From assembly GCF_040640155.1 (NCBI RefSeq), contig NZ_JBFABE010000010.1:124001-188000 (forward strand): a DNA stretch of 64,000 nt. Reading direction: 5' to 3'. The first letter of the stretch is position 1. Every line of letters begins with the position of its first letter. Positions 17,786 to 26,718 of this stretch are shown piece after piece. The translations under genes and the position numbers were made by a program. Under the pieces are notes generated by a model. The model did not search any database, was not told the DNA's origin, and saw only the letters and a program-made list of their open reading frames with translations. The stretch comes from Streptosporangium sp040640155 (lineage in GTDB: Bacteria; Actinomycetota; Actinomycetes; Streptosporangiales; Streptosporangiaceae).

Positions 17786-20700
17786 TCACCTCCCCGTCGG
17801 GACCGGCTCGGTGACCGGCTCGGTGACCGGCTCGGTGACCGGCTCCGGCTCGACGCTCTCGCGTTCCTTGCGCTCCCGCTCCAGGCGCCTCTGGATGGCC
17901 TGGAAGCCGACCAGGTCGTCCGGGAGCGCGTCGGGGACGTCCACGTCGAACCGGGACAGCGTGCGGGTGCGCATCGCGACCAGCGCGGTGACCGCGATGG
18001 CCACCGCGAACAGCACGTACATCAGGCCGACGCCGCGACCCTCGCCCGTGCCCAGCACGAGGCCGACCGTGTCGGCGAGGGGACCGCCGGGAACCATCAG
18101 CGGGTCGAACAGGGCGCTGCCGTACGGCGCCACCAGGCCGAAGCCGATCGGCAGGGTGGACCAGGCGACGAGCGTGTTGAGCGCGATGACGCGGCCGTGG
18201 AAGCGCTGCGGCACCTTGACCTGGATGATCGTGGCGTAGACGCCGTTGAGCATGGTCAGCCAGAACGACATCCCGAAGGCGCCGACGGCGATCAGGATCA
18301 GGTTCTGCTGCAGACCGGTGACCAGGCAGAACAGGCTCAGGGCGAGGGTGGAGAGCATGACGCCGCGCAGCCGTCGCCGTCGCGGCCCTCCCCAGACGGT
18401 CATGGTCAGGCCGCCGAGGAAGACGCCCAGGCCACCGAAGAAGGAGATCCTGCCGACGTCCTCCAGGGAGGCGAAGCCCAGGACCAGCGGTGAGATCAGC
18501 AGGAACAGCGGGGACAGGAAGATGTTCAGCACCGCGAAGAAGAACAGCATGCCGCGGAAGCCCCGGTTGCCCCAGGAGAACTTCCAGCCCTCGACCATCT
18601 CGGCGACCAGCGACTCCCTGCGCCTCCACGCCATGGTCCTCGGGAAGCGGACGAAGAGCAGCACCCCGATCGCGAAGACGTAGGAGACGACGTCCAGGAC
18701 GAGGATGCCCTCCAGCCCGATCACGGACATCAGGCCGACCGCGACCAGCGGCACGACGAGCTGGGCGGTGCCGGTGACCATCTGGACCACGCCGTTGGCG
18801 TGCCCGAGGAAGCGCTTGGGGACCAGCTGCGGGATGGCGGAGTTGTAGGCGAGGCGCTGGAAGGTCAGCGAGACCGACAGCAGGACCAGGAGCGGGTAGA
18901 TCTGCCAGATCTGCAGGTTGCCGGTCCACAGCAGGACGCCCAGCGCCAGCTGGGTGCCGAACGCGCCGAGGTCTCCGGCGAGCATCACCTTGCGCCGGTC
19001 GTAGCGGTCGACGAGGGCACCGGCCAGCGGGGACACCAGCATGCCGGGGACCAGCGCGAGGACGGAGAACAGCGCGAACCTGGCGAGCGAGTCGGTGGTG
19101 ATGTAGATCCACAGCGGAACGGCGAACTCCGTCAGCGACGACCCGATGATCGAGACGAGCTGTCCGGCCGCAACGGCGGCGAACCGCTTCATGCTGGGCG
19201 GCGGGCCGGACGGCGCCGCGGGGTCCGTCGCGGCCGGGTGCCCCGTCCCCGGTGGCGCCCCGCCCGCGGCGGGACCGGAGGCGGACGCGTCCGGTCCCGG
19301 CCCGGGCGGGGCGGACGTGGACGTCCCCGTGGCGGTGAGGGCGGGCGCGACCGGTCCCGCGCCGATGATCGCGGGCGCCATCGTCGCCGGGGCGATCTCC
19401 GTGGGGGCGTCCTGGGTGGAGACGCCGCCGAGCCACCAGGTGGACCGGTCGGTACGGGCCAGCCTCGCCGTGTCACCGGAGGCGAGGGCCCGGTGGGTGC
19501 CGGTGACGATGTCGGCGAGCTCCTGCGCCCGGTACTTCAGGAAGAAGTGCCCGGCCTCGTCGAGGACGACCACGGCCGTGGAGCCGGTCAGCAGGTGCCA
19601 CTCGCGGTAGCGCTCCTGGTAGAACTCGGTGGCCGGGTCGCGGTCGCCCGCCACCGAGATGATCGGCGCCCGCAGCGGCTCGACGCCCTCCTCGAAGAGG
19701 CGGGTGAAGTAGCGCTCGGCCTCCTTGGTGCCCTTGCGGCGGTTGTCGATCATCAGCTTGAGCTGTTCGCGCTCCAGGTCCTCCACGTCGAGACCGGCGG
19801 CCTGCAGGGCGTTGGCCCAGACCTGGTCGCTGCGGAGGCGGTCGGTCAGGTTCGACAGCTTCGCCAGCACCGAGGTGGGGCGGGCGAAGGGGAAGATGCC
19901 GCCGAGGTAGATCGCCTCGACCGGGCGGCCCGCGGCCTCCAGGCGGCGGGCGATCTCCACGGTCAGCATGACGCCGAGCCCGCAGTGCCCGTACAGGGCC
20001 AGCGGCCCCCGGATCTCCTTGAGGATCTCCTCCACGCAGCCCTGCGCGACCTCCGCCACGGGCCGGGTCTCCTCGATCAGGCCCATCTCCTGGCCGGGGA
20101 CGGCGACCGCGTGCAGCGCCCAGTTCGCGGGCAGCGTGTCGGCCAGCGGCTGGTAGATGGCCGCGCTTCCTCCGCCGTACGGCACGCAGACCAGGGTGGA
20201 GGTGGCGGCGCGGGTCGGGGTGAGGCGGTGCAGGAGCATGCGCGGGCCGTCGTCGCCCGCCTCGACGAGCCGAGCGAGCGCGCGCACGGTCCGGTGCTTG
20301 AACAGGTCCAGGATCGTGACCTGGCGCCCGCCCTCGGGGATGGTCTTCCGCAGGCGGGCGACGACCTGCGCGGCGAGCAGCGAGTGCCCGCCCAGGTCGA
20401 AGAAGTCGTCCAGCACGCCGACCTGGGCCAGTCCGAGGACCGTCGCCCACACCGCCGCGACCGCCTCCTCCAGGGGTGTCTGGGACGGGACGAACCCGGC
20501 CTCCTGGTCGGGGCGGGCCTCGTCGGGGTCGGGCAGGCTCGCCCGGTCGACCTTGCCGTGCGACTTCAGGGGCAGCTCGTCCAGCCAGACGAACCGGCCG
20601 GGGATCATGTACTCGGGCAGGCGTTCGGCGAGCCGCGCCCGCAGCTCGCCGACGGCGACCTGCTCCCCGGCGTGCTCGGCGACGACGTAGGCGACCAGCC

Positions 20701-23485
20701 GGTCGGCGCGCAGGTCGACGACGGCGTGGGCGATCTCCGGCTGGCCGGCGAGCACCGCCTCGATCTCCGGCAGCTCCACCCGGTAGCCCCTGACCTTCAC
20801 CTGGAGGTCGCGGCGGCCCAGGAAGCACAGGTCACCGGAGGGCAGCCAGCGGCCGAGGTCGCCGGTCCGGTACATGCGGGCCCCGGGCTCGCCGTAGGGG
20901 TCGGGCAGGAACCTCTCGGCCGTCAGGCCGGGGCGGCCGAGGTATCCGCGGGCGAGCCGGTCGCCGCCGAGGTAGATCTCGCCGGTCATGCCGGGCGGGA
21001 CCGGCCGCCGGTGCTCGTCGAGCACGTAGACGGCGGCGCCGGGCAGCGGCCTGCCGATCGGCAGGTTCGACGAGCGCTCGTCCTCGCCGGTGACGGCGTG
21101 GGTGGAGATGCCGACCGTGGCCTCGGTGGGACCGTAGTGGTTGACGACCGGGGTGTGCGCGGCCAGCTCGCGGGCCCAGCTCCATCGGGAGGCCTCGCCC
21201 CCGAGGATCAGGAGCCTGCGCGGGAGCACCTGGGCGGGATCGTCCACCCCGGCCAGCAGCGAGGCGAGGTGGGAGGGGGTCATCTTCAGGTAGTCGGTGC
21301 GGCCGAGCAGCCCGGCGAGTTCCTCGACGGGGGCCTGCGGGTCGGCCAGGTGCAGCTCGCCGCCGGTCATGAGCGACAGGTAGAAGATCGTCACCCCGAA
21401 GTCGAACGAGAGCGACTGCAGCAGCGTGTAGACCGCGCCGGGCTCGACCTCGAAGCGCTCCTTGACCCCGGCGAGGTAGGTGAGCACCTGCCGGTGCTGC
21501 ACGCCGACGCCCTTGGGCCGCCCGGTGGTGCCCGAGGTGTAGATGACGTACGCGAGGTGGTCCGGCGAGAGGTCCGGGGGCGCGAAGCCGGTCTCGTCCA
21601 GCGGTTCGGTGTCCAGGTGGATCACCGGCACGTCGGGCACGAGGTCGCTCAGGGCGGAGGTGGTGAGGACGGCCACGGCCCCGGCGTCGGCGAGCATGTA
21701 CGCCAGCCGCTCGCGCGGCTGCTTGGGGTCGAGGGGAACGTAGGCGCCGCCGGCCTTCAGCACGCCGACGACGGCCGCCGCCAGGTCGGTGGACTGCTCC
21801 AGGAAGACGCCCACCCTGGTGTCGGGGCCCACGCCGTGGCGGTTCCTCAGCAGGGCGGCGATCCGGGTGGAGCGCTCGTCCAGCCCGGCGTAGGTCAGCG
21901 AGCCCTCGCCGGCCGGGGACGGCGCGCCGGGCCGCGCGGAGGCGCCGCGTACGGCGGGTACCGCAGCGGCGGACGCGGCGGCGGACGGCGAGACGTCGTG
22001 GACCACGGCCGTCGCGCCCGGGGTCAGCGCGGCCCGCGCGGTGACGAGGTCGTGCAGCAGCGCGTGCCCGGACGGCGTGGCGGCGGGTCCCGTCGCGAAG
22101 CCCAGGACCAGCTCGCGCTCCTCGGCGGAGAGCAGCGACAGCTCCCCCACCCGCCTGTCGGGGTCCGCCACGATCGAGCGCAGCAGCGTCTCGAACCGCG
22201 CCGCCATCAGCTCCACGGTCGCGGCGTCGAACAGGGCGGTGCCGTAGGAGAGGTGACCGAGCAGCCCGTCCGGGCTCTCGAACAGGTACAGGCCCAGGTC
22301 GTAGCGAGTGGTCCTGGCCGGGAGCGTCAGGTAGGAGACGCGCCGGTCCTCCCGGCCCGCCTTGAAGTTCTGCAGCGCGAACGTGACCTGCGCCAGCGGC
22401 GACCTGCTCACGTCGCGGGTCACGTTCAGCTCGCCGACCAGCCGGTCGAACGGGAGCTCCTGGTGCGCGAAGGCGTCCAGCGCGGTCTCGCGGGTACGGG
22501 CCAGGAAGGTGGTGAACGACGGGTCGTCGGCCAGGTCGGCGCGCAGGACGAGGGTGTTGACGAACATGCCGGCGACCCCGTCCAGCTCGGGCAGCCCGCG
22601 CCCGGCGACCGGGGAGCCGACCGCGAAGTCCGTCTGCCCCGAGTAGCGGTACAGCAGGACCTGGAAGGCGGCCAGCAGCGTCATGTACGGCGTGGCCCCG
22701 GCCGCGGCGCCCAGCTCGGTCAGCCGCCGGGTGAGGTCGGCGTCGATCCGCACGTCGAGGGCGGCCCCCTCGTGGCGCTGCTCGGCCGGACGCGGCCGGT
22801 CGGTGGGCAGCTCCAGGGCGGGCAGCCCGGCCAGCCGGTCGCGCCAGTGGGCGACCTCGCGGGTGTGGTCGAGGCCCCGCTGCCACAGGGCGTAGTCGCC
22901 GTAGCCGACCGGCGCGGGCGGCAGGGGGTCGCCGTCGTGCAGGGCGAGCAGCTCGCGGATGATCAGGTCGCTGGACCAGCCGTCGACGACGGTGTGGTGG
23001 GCGGCCAGCAGCAGGACATGGTCCTCGGGCTCGATCCGCGCCAGCACGGCGCGGAAGAGCGGGCCGTGCTCCAGGTCGAAGGGGACGGCCAGGTCGGCGT
23101 CGAACAGCTCGATCGCGGCGTCGGCGTCGGCCACGTCGACGACGCGCAGCTCCGCGGGGCGGGGGTCGTCCACGACCAGTTCGGGGGTGCCGTCCTCCGT
23201 GGTGAGGAAGCGCATCCGCAGGGCCTCGTGCCGCGTGACGACCTCGTCCAGCGCGCGGCGCAGCGCGTCCGCTTCCAGGGGCCCGCGCAGCCGCACCGCG
23301 ACGGGCACGGTGTAGACGGTGGTGCCCGGCCGGTACTGCTCCAGGAACCACAGGCGTTCCTGGGCGTGCGACAGGGGCGGGACGGTTCCGGGCGCGCGGG
23401 CGACGACGGCCCGCGACTCCCCCCTGCGCCGGAGCCGCTGGGCGAGCAGCGTCTTCTTCGCGTCCGACAGCGTGGTCTCGGTCAT
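17786..23485 (-). CDS. NRPS/MFS transporter fusion: C-A-PCP-TE-MFS
   Basis: 1899 residues, last gene of the leftward operon. Condensation domain (about 35-470) with HHTVVDGW at 163-170; adenylation domain (about 490-985) with YVIYTSGTTGRPKG near 645; carrier domain with GGHSLLA and Ser1035; thioesterase (about 1065-1320); an Ala/Pro/Gly linker; then from Met1432 an MFS-type permease with many hydrophobic helices and the DRYDRRKVM loop between helices 2 and 3. It should load one amino acid, condense it, release the product and perhaps export it. The TE motif is YGHCGLG: Cys1168 replaces the usual Ser. By-eye specificity residues D-F-T-S-I-G-H-V-G slightly resemble Asp/Asn-type codes, which is weak evidence. 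The C terminus has EPVT repeats. Confidence 0.93.
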   Translation of the reverse strand: MTETTLSDAKKTLLAQRLRRRGESRAVVARAPGTVPPLSHAQERLWFLEQYRPGTTVYTVPVAVRLRGPLEADALRRALDEVVTRHEALRMRFLTTEDGTPELVVDDPRPAELRVVDVADADAAIELFDADLAVPFDLEHGPLFRAVLARIEPEDHVLLLAAHHTVVDGWSSDLIIRELLALHDGDPLPPAPVGYGDYALWQRGLDHTREVAHWRDRLAGLPALELPTDRPRPAEQRHEGAALDVRIDADLTRRLTELGAAAGATPYMTLLAAFQVLLYRYSGQTDFAVGSPVAGRGLPELDGVAGMFVNTLVLRADLADDPSFTTFLARTRETALDAFAHQELPFDRLVGELNVTRDVSRSPLAQVTFALQNFKAGREDRRVSYLTLPARTTRYDLGLYLFESPDGLLGHLSYGTALFDAATVELMAARFETLLRSIVADPDRRVGELSLLSAEERELVLGFATGPAATPSGHALLHDLVTARAALTPGATAVVHDVSPSAAASAAAVPAVRGASARPGAPSPAGEGSLTYAGLDERSTRIAALLRNRHGVGPDTRVGVFLEQSTDLAAAVVGVLKAGGAYVPLDPKQPRERLAYMLADAGAVAVLTTSALSDLVPDVPVIHLDTEPLDETGFAPPDLSPDHLAYVIYTSGTTGRPKGVGVQHRQVLTYLAGVKERFEVEPGAVYTLLQSLSFDFGVTIFYLSLMTGGELHLADPQAPVEELAGLLGRTDYLKMTPSHLASLLAGVDDPAQVLPRRLLILGGEASRWSWARELAAHTPVVNHYGPTEATVGISTHAVTGEDERSSNLPIGRPLPGAAVYVLDEHRRPVPPGMTGEIYLGGDRLARGYLGRPGLTAERFLPDPYGEPGARMYRTGDLGRWLPSGDLCFLGRRDLQVKVRGYRVELPEIEAVLAGQPEIAHAVVDLRADRLVAYVVAEHAGEQVAVGELRARLAERLPEYMIPGRFVWLDELPLKSHGKVDRASLPDPDEARPDQEAGFVPSQTPLEEAVAAVWATVLGLAQVGVLDDFFDLGGHSLLAAQVVARLRKTIPEGGRQVTILDLFKHRTVRALARLVEAGDDGPRMLLHRLTPTRAATSTLVCVPYGGGSAAIYQPLADTLPANWALHAVAVPGQEMGLIEETRPVAEVAQGCVEEILKEIRGPLALYGHCGLGVMLTVEIARRLEAAGRPVEAIYLGGIFPFARPTSVLAKLSNLTDRLRSDQVWANALQAAGLDVEDLEREQLKLMIDNRRKGTKEAERYFTRLFEEGVEPLRAPIISVAGDRDPATEFYQERYREWHLLTGSTAVVVLDEAGHFFLKYRAQELADIVTGTHRALASGDTARLARTDRSTWWLGGVSTQDAPTEIAPATMAPAIIGAGPVAPALTATGTSTSAPPGPGPDASASGPAAGGAPPGTGHPAATDPAAPSGPPPSMKRFAAVAAGQLVSIIGSSLTEFAVPLWIYITTDSLARFALFSVLALVPGMLVSPLAGALVDRYDRRKVMLAGDLGAFGTQLALGVLLWTGNLQIWQIYPLLVLLSVSLTFQRLAYNSAIPQLVPKRFLGHANGVVQMVTGTAQLVVPLVAVGLMSVIGLEGILVLDVVSYVFAIGVLLFVRFPRTMAWRRRESLVAEMVEGWKFSWGNRGFRGMLFFFAVLNIFLSPLFLLISPLVLGFASLEDVGRISFFGGLGVFLGGLTMTVWGGPRRRRLRGVMLSTLALSLFCLVTGLQQNLILIAVGAFGMSFWLTMLNGVYATIIQVKVPQRFHGRVIALNTLVAWSTLPIGFGLVAPYGSALFDPLMVPGGPLADTVGLVLGTGEGRGVGLMYVLFAVAIAVTALVAMRTRTLSRFDVDVPDALPDDLVGFQAIQRRLERERKERESVEPEPVTEPVTEPVTEPVPTGR
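17801..17848. repeat. 12-base tandem repeat in the 3' end of the NRPS-MFS gene
   Basis: GACCGGCTCGGT occurs three times in a row at 17801, 17813 and 17825, with a diverged fourth unit. It encodes the EPVT-EPVT-EPVT tail on the minus strand. Confidence 0.85.
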
Positions 23486-24645
23486 ATGCGCAGCTCCATC
23501 CGGAGGGCCGCGAGGAAGAGCGCGGCGTCCCGGCCGTTGATGAGTCGGTGGTCGTAGGCGAGACCGACGCAGGCGACGGTCCTCGCCGTCACCGTGCCGT
23601 CCTCGGCGAAGGCCGGTTCGCGCTGCGGCGAGGTGACCGCGAGCGCGCAGACCGTACCGGGGAAGACGAACGGGATGGCGAGGACGACGTCGGCCTCGGT
23701 GTGCAGGGTGACGGCGATGGTGGCGCCGGTGAGGTCCCTCTCCCGGAAGTCGCCCTCGACGGCGGCGAGCCGGTGGCGCATGAGCGTGTCGGCGATGGCC
23801 TTGAGCGAGCTCGTGTCGTGGACGACCGGCACGTACAGGCCCTCGCCCATGTCGAACGTCACGCCGACGCGCGGGGCGTCGGCGGGGCGCACCCGGTCGC
23901 CGTCGAGGGAGGAGAAGAAGAGCGGGAACGCCGGGTGCAGGGCGGCCACGGCCTGGACGAACAGCTCGGCCAGGCCGACCGGCCTGCGGACCTCCCTGGT
24001 CAGTCCCCTGGCCCGCTCCAGCAGCGGGCCCACGTCGAACCTCACCGCGGTGTAGGCGGCGGGGATCGTGTCGTGCGAGAGGGTGACGGCGCGCGCGACG
24101 GCGCGCTGCACCCGGGAGAGCCGGTGCGTTCCCGCCTCGGTCCCGCTCTCGGGCGCCTCGGGGGCCGCCTTCTCGGTACGGCGGGCGGCCAGGGCCTCCA
24201 CGTCGGTCCGGCGGACGACGGCCAGGCCCAGCGAGGCGACCTCGGCGTCGGAGACCCCGAGCTCGGCCATGGCGGCGCGGGCCGGATCGGTGACGACCGG
24301 CTCGACGACCGGCTCGACGACCGGCGCGGGTGTGGTGCCGGGATCCGGGTCGGACACCGCGACAGGTGTCGCCCCGGGAGTCGCGCCGGACGCCGGGGCG
24401 GGCGGCGGGTCCGCCTCGGCGGTGACGCGGGCCAGGAGCGACCCCGGGGCGACCCAGGTGTCGAGGGCGGCGGCGTGGTGCAGGTAGCCCGCCTCGGGCG
24501 CCTCCAGCTCGTCGGCGGCCTTGGAGGTCTCCAGCACGGCGATCGCCTCCCCGGCGGCGACGGCCTTGCCGTCCCCCACCAGCCAGGCGACGACCAGGTA
24601 CTCGGTGTCGTTGTCGTTGAGCTTGGGGACGCGGATCTCAGCCAC
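23482..24645 (-). CDS. 2-oxoacid dehydrogenase E2 (dihydrolipoamide acyltransferase)
   Basis: 387 residues with an N-terminal lipoyl domain (Lys42 in ETSKAADE), a Pro/Ala linker, a weak E3/E1-binding segment (ARAAMAELGVSDAEVASLG) and a C-terminal acyltransferase domain. E2 takes the acyl group from E1 on lipoyl-lysine and passes it to CoA, or possibly to a carrier protein here. The catalytic signature is YDHRLING: His366 is kept but the usual DHRxxDG Asp is Asn370. The stop overlaps the start of the NRPS-MFS gene by four bases and its start overlaps E1-beta by eight. No E3 gene is nearby, so the housekeeping dihydrolipoamide dehydrogenase would have to serve. Confidence 0.92.
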   Translation of the reverse strand: MAEIRVPKLNDNDTEYLVVAWLVGDGKAVAAGEAIAVLETSKAADELEAPEAGYLHHAAALDTWVAPGSLLARVTAEADPPPAPASGATPGATPVAVSDPDPGTTPAPVVEPVVEPVVTDPARAAMAELGVSDAEVASLGLAVVRRTDVEALAARRTEKAAPEAPESGTEAGTHRLSRVQRAVARAVTLSHDTIPAAYTAVRFDVGPLLERARGLTREVRRPVGLAELFVQAVAALHPAFPLFFSSLDGDRVRPADAPRVGVTFDMGEGLYVPVVHDTSSLKAIADTLMRHRLAAVEGDFRERDLTGATIAVTLHTEADVVLAIPFVFPGTVCALAVTSPQREPAFAEDGTVTARTVACVGLAYDHRLINGRDAALFLAALRMELRI

Positions 24646-25621
24646 GCAGGGCCTCCCGTACGGCGTGGTGGATCGCGGACTCCCCGGCCAGGACCTCGGC
24701 CTCCAGGTGGGCGGCGGTGGGGATCACCGCGTCGCGCGAGCAGACGACCCGGACGGGCCCGCGCAGGCGCCCCCAGAGGCGGGCGTGCAGCAGGTGGGCG
24801 ACCTCGCTGCCCCAGGTGCCCCCGGGGGTGCTCTCCTCGGCGACGAGCACGACGTCGCCGACGTGGGGCAGCAGCGCGTCCGCGTCCAGCGGGTAGAGGC
24901 GGGAGGGGACCAGCAGCCGGGTGACGATCTCCTGCTCCACCAGCAGGGAGCGCATGGCGCCCAGGGCCCGGTGGGCCATCCCCCCGGGGGCGATGATCAC
25001 GCAGTCGGGACGGTCACCGGCGTCGCGGATGTCCACCACGGCCAGGTCGCCGTCGCGGCGTACCGCGAACAGCGGGTCGACGCGCTCCATCTGCCGGGTG
25101 TAGAGGACCTTGTCCTCGAAGAACACGCAGGGCTCGGCCGCCTTCAGCATCGCCGCGAACACCGCGCGGTTGTCGTGGAAGGGCGACATCTCGTACAGCG
25201 AGAGGCCGGGCATGCCGATGAAGTGCTTCTGCAGGCTCTGGCTGTGCGTGGGGCCGTAGCCGCGGCCTCCGCCGGTCGGGCAGCGCACCACCATCCGCAG
25301 CGGCACCCGCTCGCCGTACATCGACACGGACTTGCTGGCGAAGTTGCAGAGCTGGTCGAAGGCGAGCGTCACGAAGTCGCCGAACATGATCTCGGCGACG
25401 GCCGTGTTGCCGGTCAGCGCCAGGCCGGCCGCGACGCCGGTCAGCGCGCCCTCGCTGATCGGGGTGGTGATCACACGCTCGGGGAAGCGGGTGGACAGCC
25501 CCTTGGTGACCTTGAAGGCGCCGCCGTACGGGTCGACGATGTCCTCGCCCAGCACGTAGGCCGTGGGGTCGTCCTCCAGCAGGGCGTGCAGGGCCGCGTT
25601 GAGGTTCTCGGCTACGCGCAC
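24638..25621 (-). CDS. 2-oxoacid dehydrogenase E1 component, beta subunit
   Basis: 327 residues from a GTG start. Family features: LGEDIVDPYGGAFKVTKGL near residue 24, TTPISEGALTGVAAGLAL near 55, FGDFVTLAFDQLCNFASK near 80 and the C-terminal transketolase domain with VVLVAEESTPGGTWGSEV. With the alpha subunit it forms the thiamine diphosphate-dependent decarboxylase of a pyruvate, acetoin or branched-chain 2-oxoacid dehydrogenase. The substrate cannot be told from the sequence by eye. Translationally coupled on both sides within the NRPS operon, which argues for a pathway-specific rather than housekeeping role. Confidence 0.92.
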   Translation of the reverse strand: MRVAENLNAALHALLEDDPTAYVLGEDIVDPYGGAFKVTKGLSTRFPERVITTPISEGALTGVAAGLALTGNTAVAEIMFGDFVTLAFDQLCNFASKSVSMYGERVPLRMVVRCPTGGGRGYGPTHSQSLQKHFIGMPGLSLYEMSPFHDNRAVFAAMLKAAEPCVFFEDKVLYTRQMERVDPLFAVRRDGDLAVVDIRDAGDRPDCVIIAPGGMAHRALGAMRSLLVEQEIVTRLLVPSRLYPLDADALLPHVGDVVLVAEESTPGGTWGSEVAHLLHARLWGRLRGPVRVVCSRDAVIPTAAHLEAEVLAGESAIHHAVREALRG

Positions 25622-26718
25622 GGTCCCTCCCCCCGGGACGGCGGGCGCGCCGCGACCTCGTCGGCGACGGCCTGGATCCCGGCCCTGACCGTCTCGTCGA
25701 ACCGGCGGAAGTGCTCGGGGTGGTCGTGGGCGTAGCGGCCGTACCAGTCGCTCTCCCTGGCGGCCCGTACGACGCCGGCCGGGCGGACGTCGTCGCCCTT
25801 GCTGTGCGGCCCGAGGCGGTGGGTGACGAACTCGACCACCAGCGGGACGCCCTCGCGCACCCGCGCGACGTCGCCTTCCAGCGCCATGCGGATCTCGTTG
25901 ACGTCGGCGGAGACGACCAGGCGGTGCCGGACGCCGAACGCGGCCGCGCGGCCGGCCACCGTGCCCGCCATCTGCGCCGCGGTCGGGGTGGACTGGGCCA
26001 CCCCGTTGTTCTCCACCACGACCAGCAGCGGGAGCCGCCAGAGCGCGGCCAGGTTCAGCGCCTCGTAGACCGCGCCCTCGCCCCAGGTGCCGTCGCCGAT
26101 GTGGACGCAGGCCAGCGCGCCGGGCTCGGAGCGCTTGAGGTGGAGCGCCACCCCCGCGGCGACCGGCATGCTCTCGCCCTGTACGCCGGTGGAGAGGTAG
26201 CGGTCGCGCCGGATGTGCTGGCTGCCGCCGACGCCGCCGCAGATCGCGCCCTGCCTGCCCATGATCTCGGCGAGCAGGCCGTGCGGGTCGCGGAACCTGG
26301 ACAGGTAGTGGCCGTGGCCGCGGTGGTTGCTGAAGACGTGGTCGGCCGGGCCGAGCAGGGGACGCAGCGCGACCGGGACGTACTCCTGGCCGAGGCAGGT
26401 GTGCGTGGTGCCGTTGAGGTCCCCCCTGGCGTACAGCTCCAGGAGCTTGAGCTCGAAGTGCCGGATCAGCAGCAGGAGTTCCAGGTCGTCGTCGGCCATG
26501 CGGGAGAGGCGGGGCCCGGCGACGCCGGTGACGTGGGTGACGTGGGTGACGTGGGTGACGTGGGTGACGTCGGCGGTGGCGGCGGCCGCGGTGGGAGTGG
26601 CGCCCGTGGACGCGGCGAGGCCGGTCGGCGCGGGGGTGCCGGTGGTGCCGGGGGTGCCGGTGGTCGCGGTGGTGCCGGTGGTCGCGGTGGTGCCGGTGGT
26701 CACGGTGGTCTCAGTCAT
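25612..26718 (-). CDS. 2-oxoacid dehydrogenase E1 component, alpha subunit
   Basis: 368 residues. The thiamine diphosphate motif GDGTWGEGAVYEALN...ENN is at about 207-236; HRGHGHYLSR and GGVGGSQHI are the usual upstream motifs. It decarboxylates a 2-oxoacid and passes the acyl group to the lipoyl group of E2. The first ~75 residues are an unusual Thr/Ala/Gly/Val-rich extension ending in five THV repeats, encoded by tandem DNA repeats; the catalytic part starts at about LSRMADDDLELL. A shorter product beginning at a start near that Met is possible. Start and stop overlap both neighbours. Confidence 0.92.
   Translation of the reverse strand: MTETTVTTGTTATTGTTATTGTPGTTGTPAPTGLAASTGATPTAAAATADVTHVTHVTHVTHVTGVAGPRLSRMADDDLELLLLIRHFELKLLELYARGDLNGTTHTCLGQEYVPVALRPLLGPADHVFSNHRGHGHYLSRFRDPHGLLAEIMGRQGAICGGVGGSQHIRRDRYLSTGVQGESMPVAAGVALHLKRSEPGALACVHIGDGTWGEGAVYEALNLAALWRLPLLVVVENNGVAQSTPTAAQMAGTVAGRAAAFGVRHRLVVSADVNEIRMALEGDVARVREGVPLVVEFVTHRLGPHSKGDDVRPAGVVRAARESDWYGRYAHDHPEHFRRFDETVRAGIQAVADEVAARPPSRGEGPCA
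26528..26710. repeat. Tandem repeats in the 5' end of the E1-alpha gene
   Basis: A 9-base unit (GTGACGTGG) repeats about five times at 26528-26572 and encodes THV repeats. A second set of GGTGCCGGTGGTC-like units fills 26634-26710 and encodes the TTGT/ATTG repeats at the very N terminus. Confidence 0.85.

Noticed and set aside
18800..23557. 1585-codon plus-strand frame opposite the NRPS-MFS gene
   Set aside because: Composition of an antisense shadow (Gly, Arg, Val, Gln); all NRPS motifs are on the minus strand.
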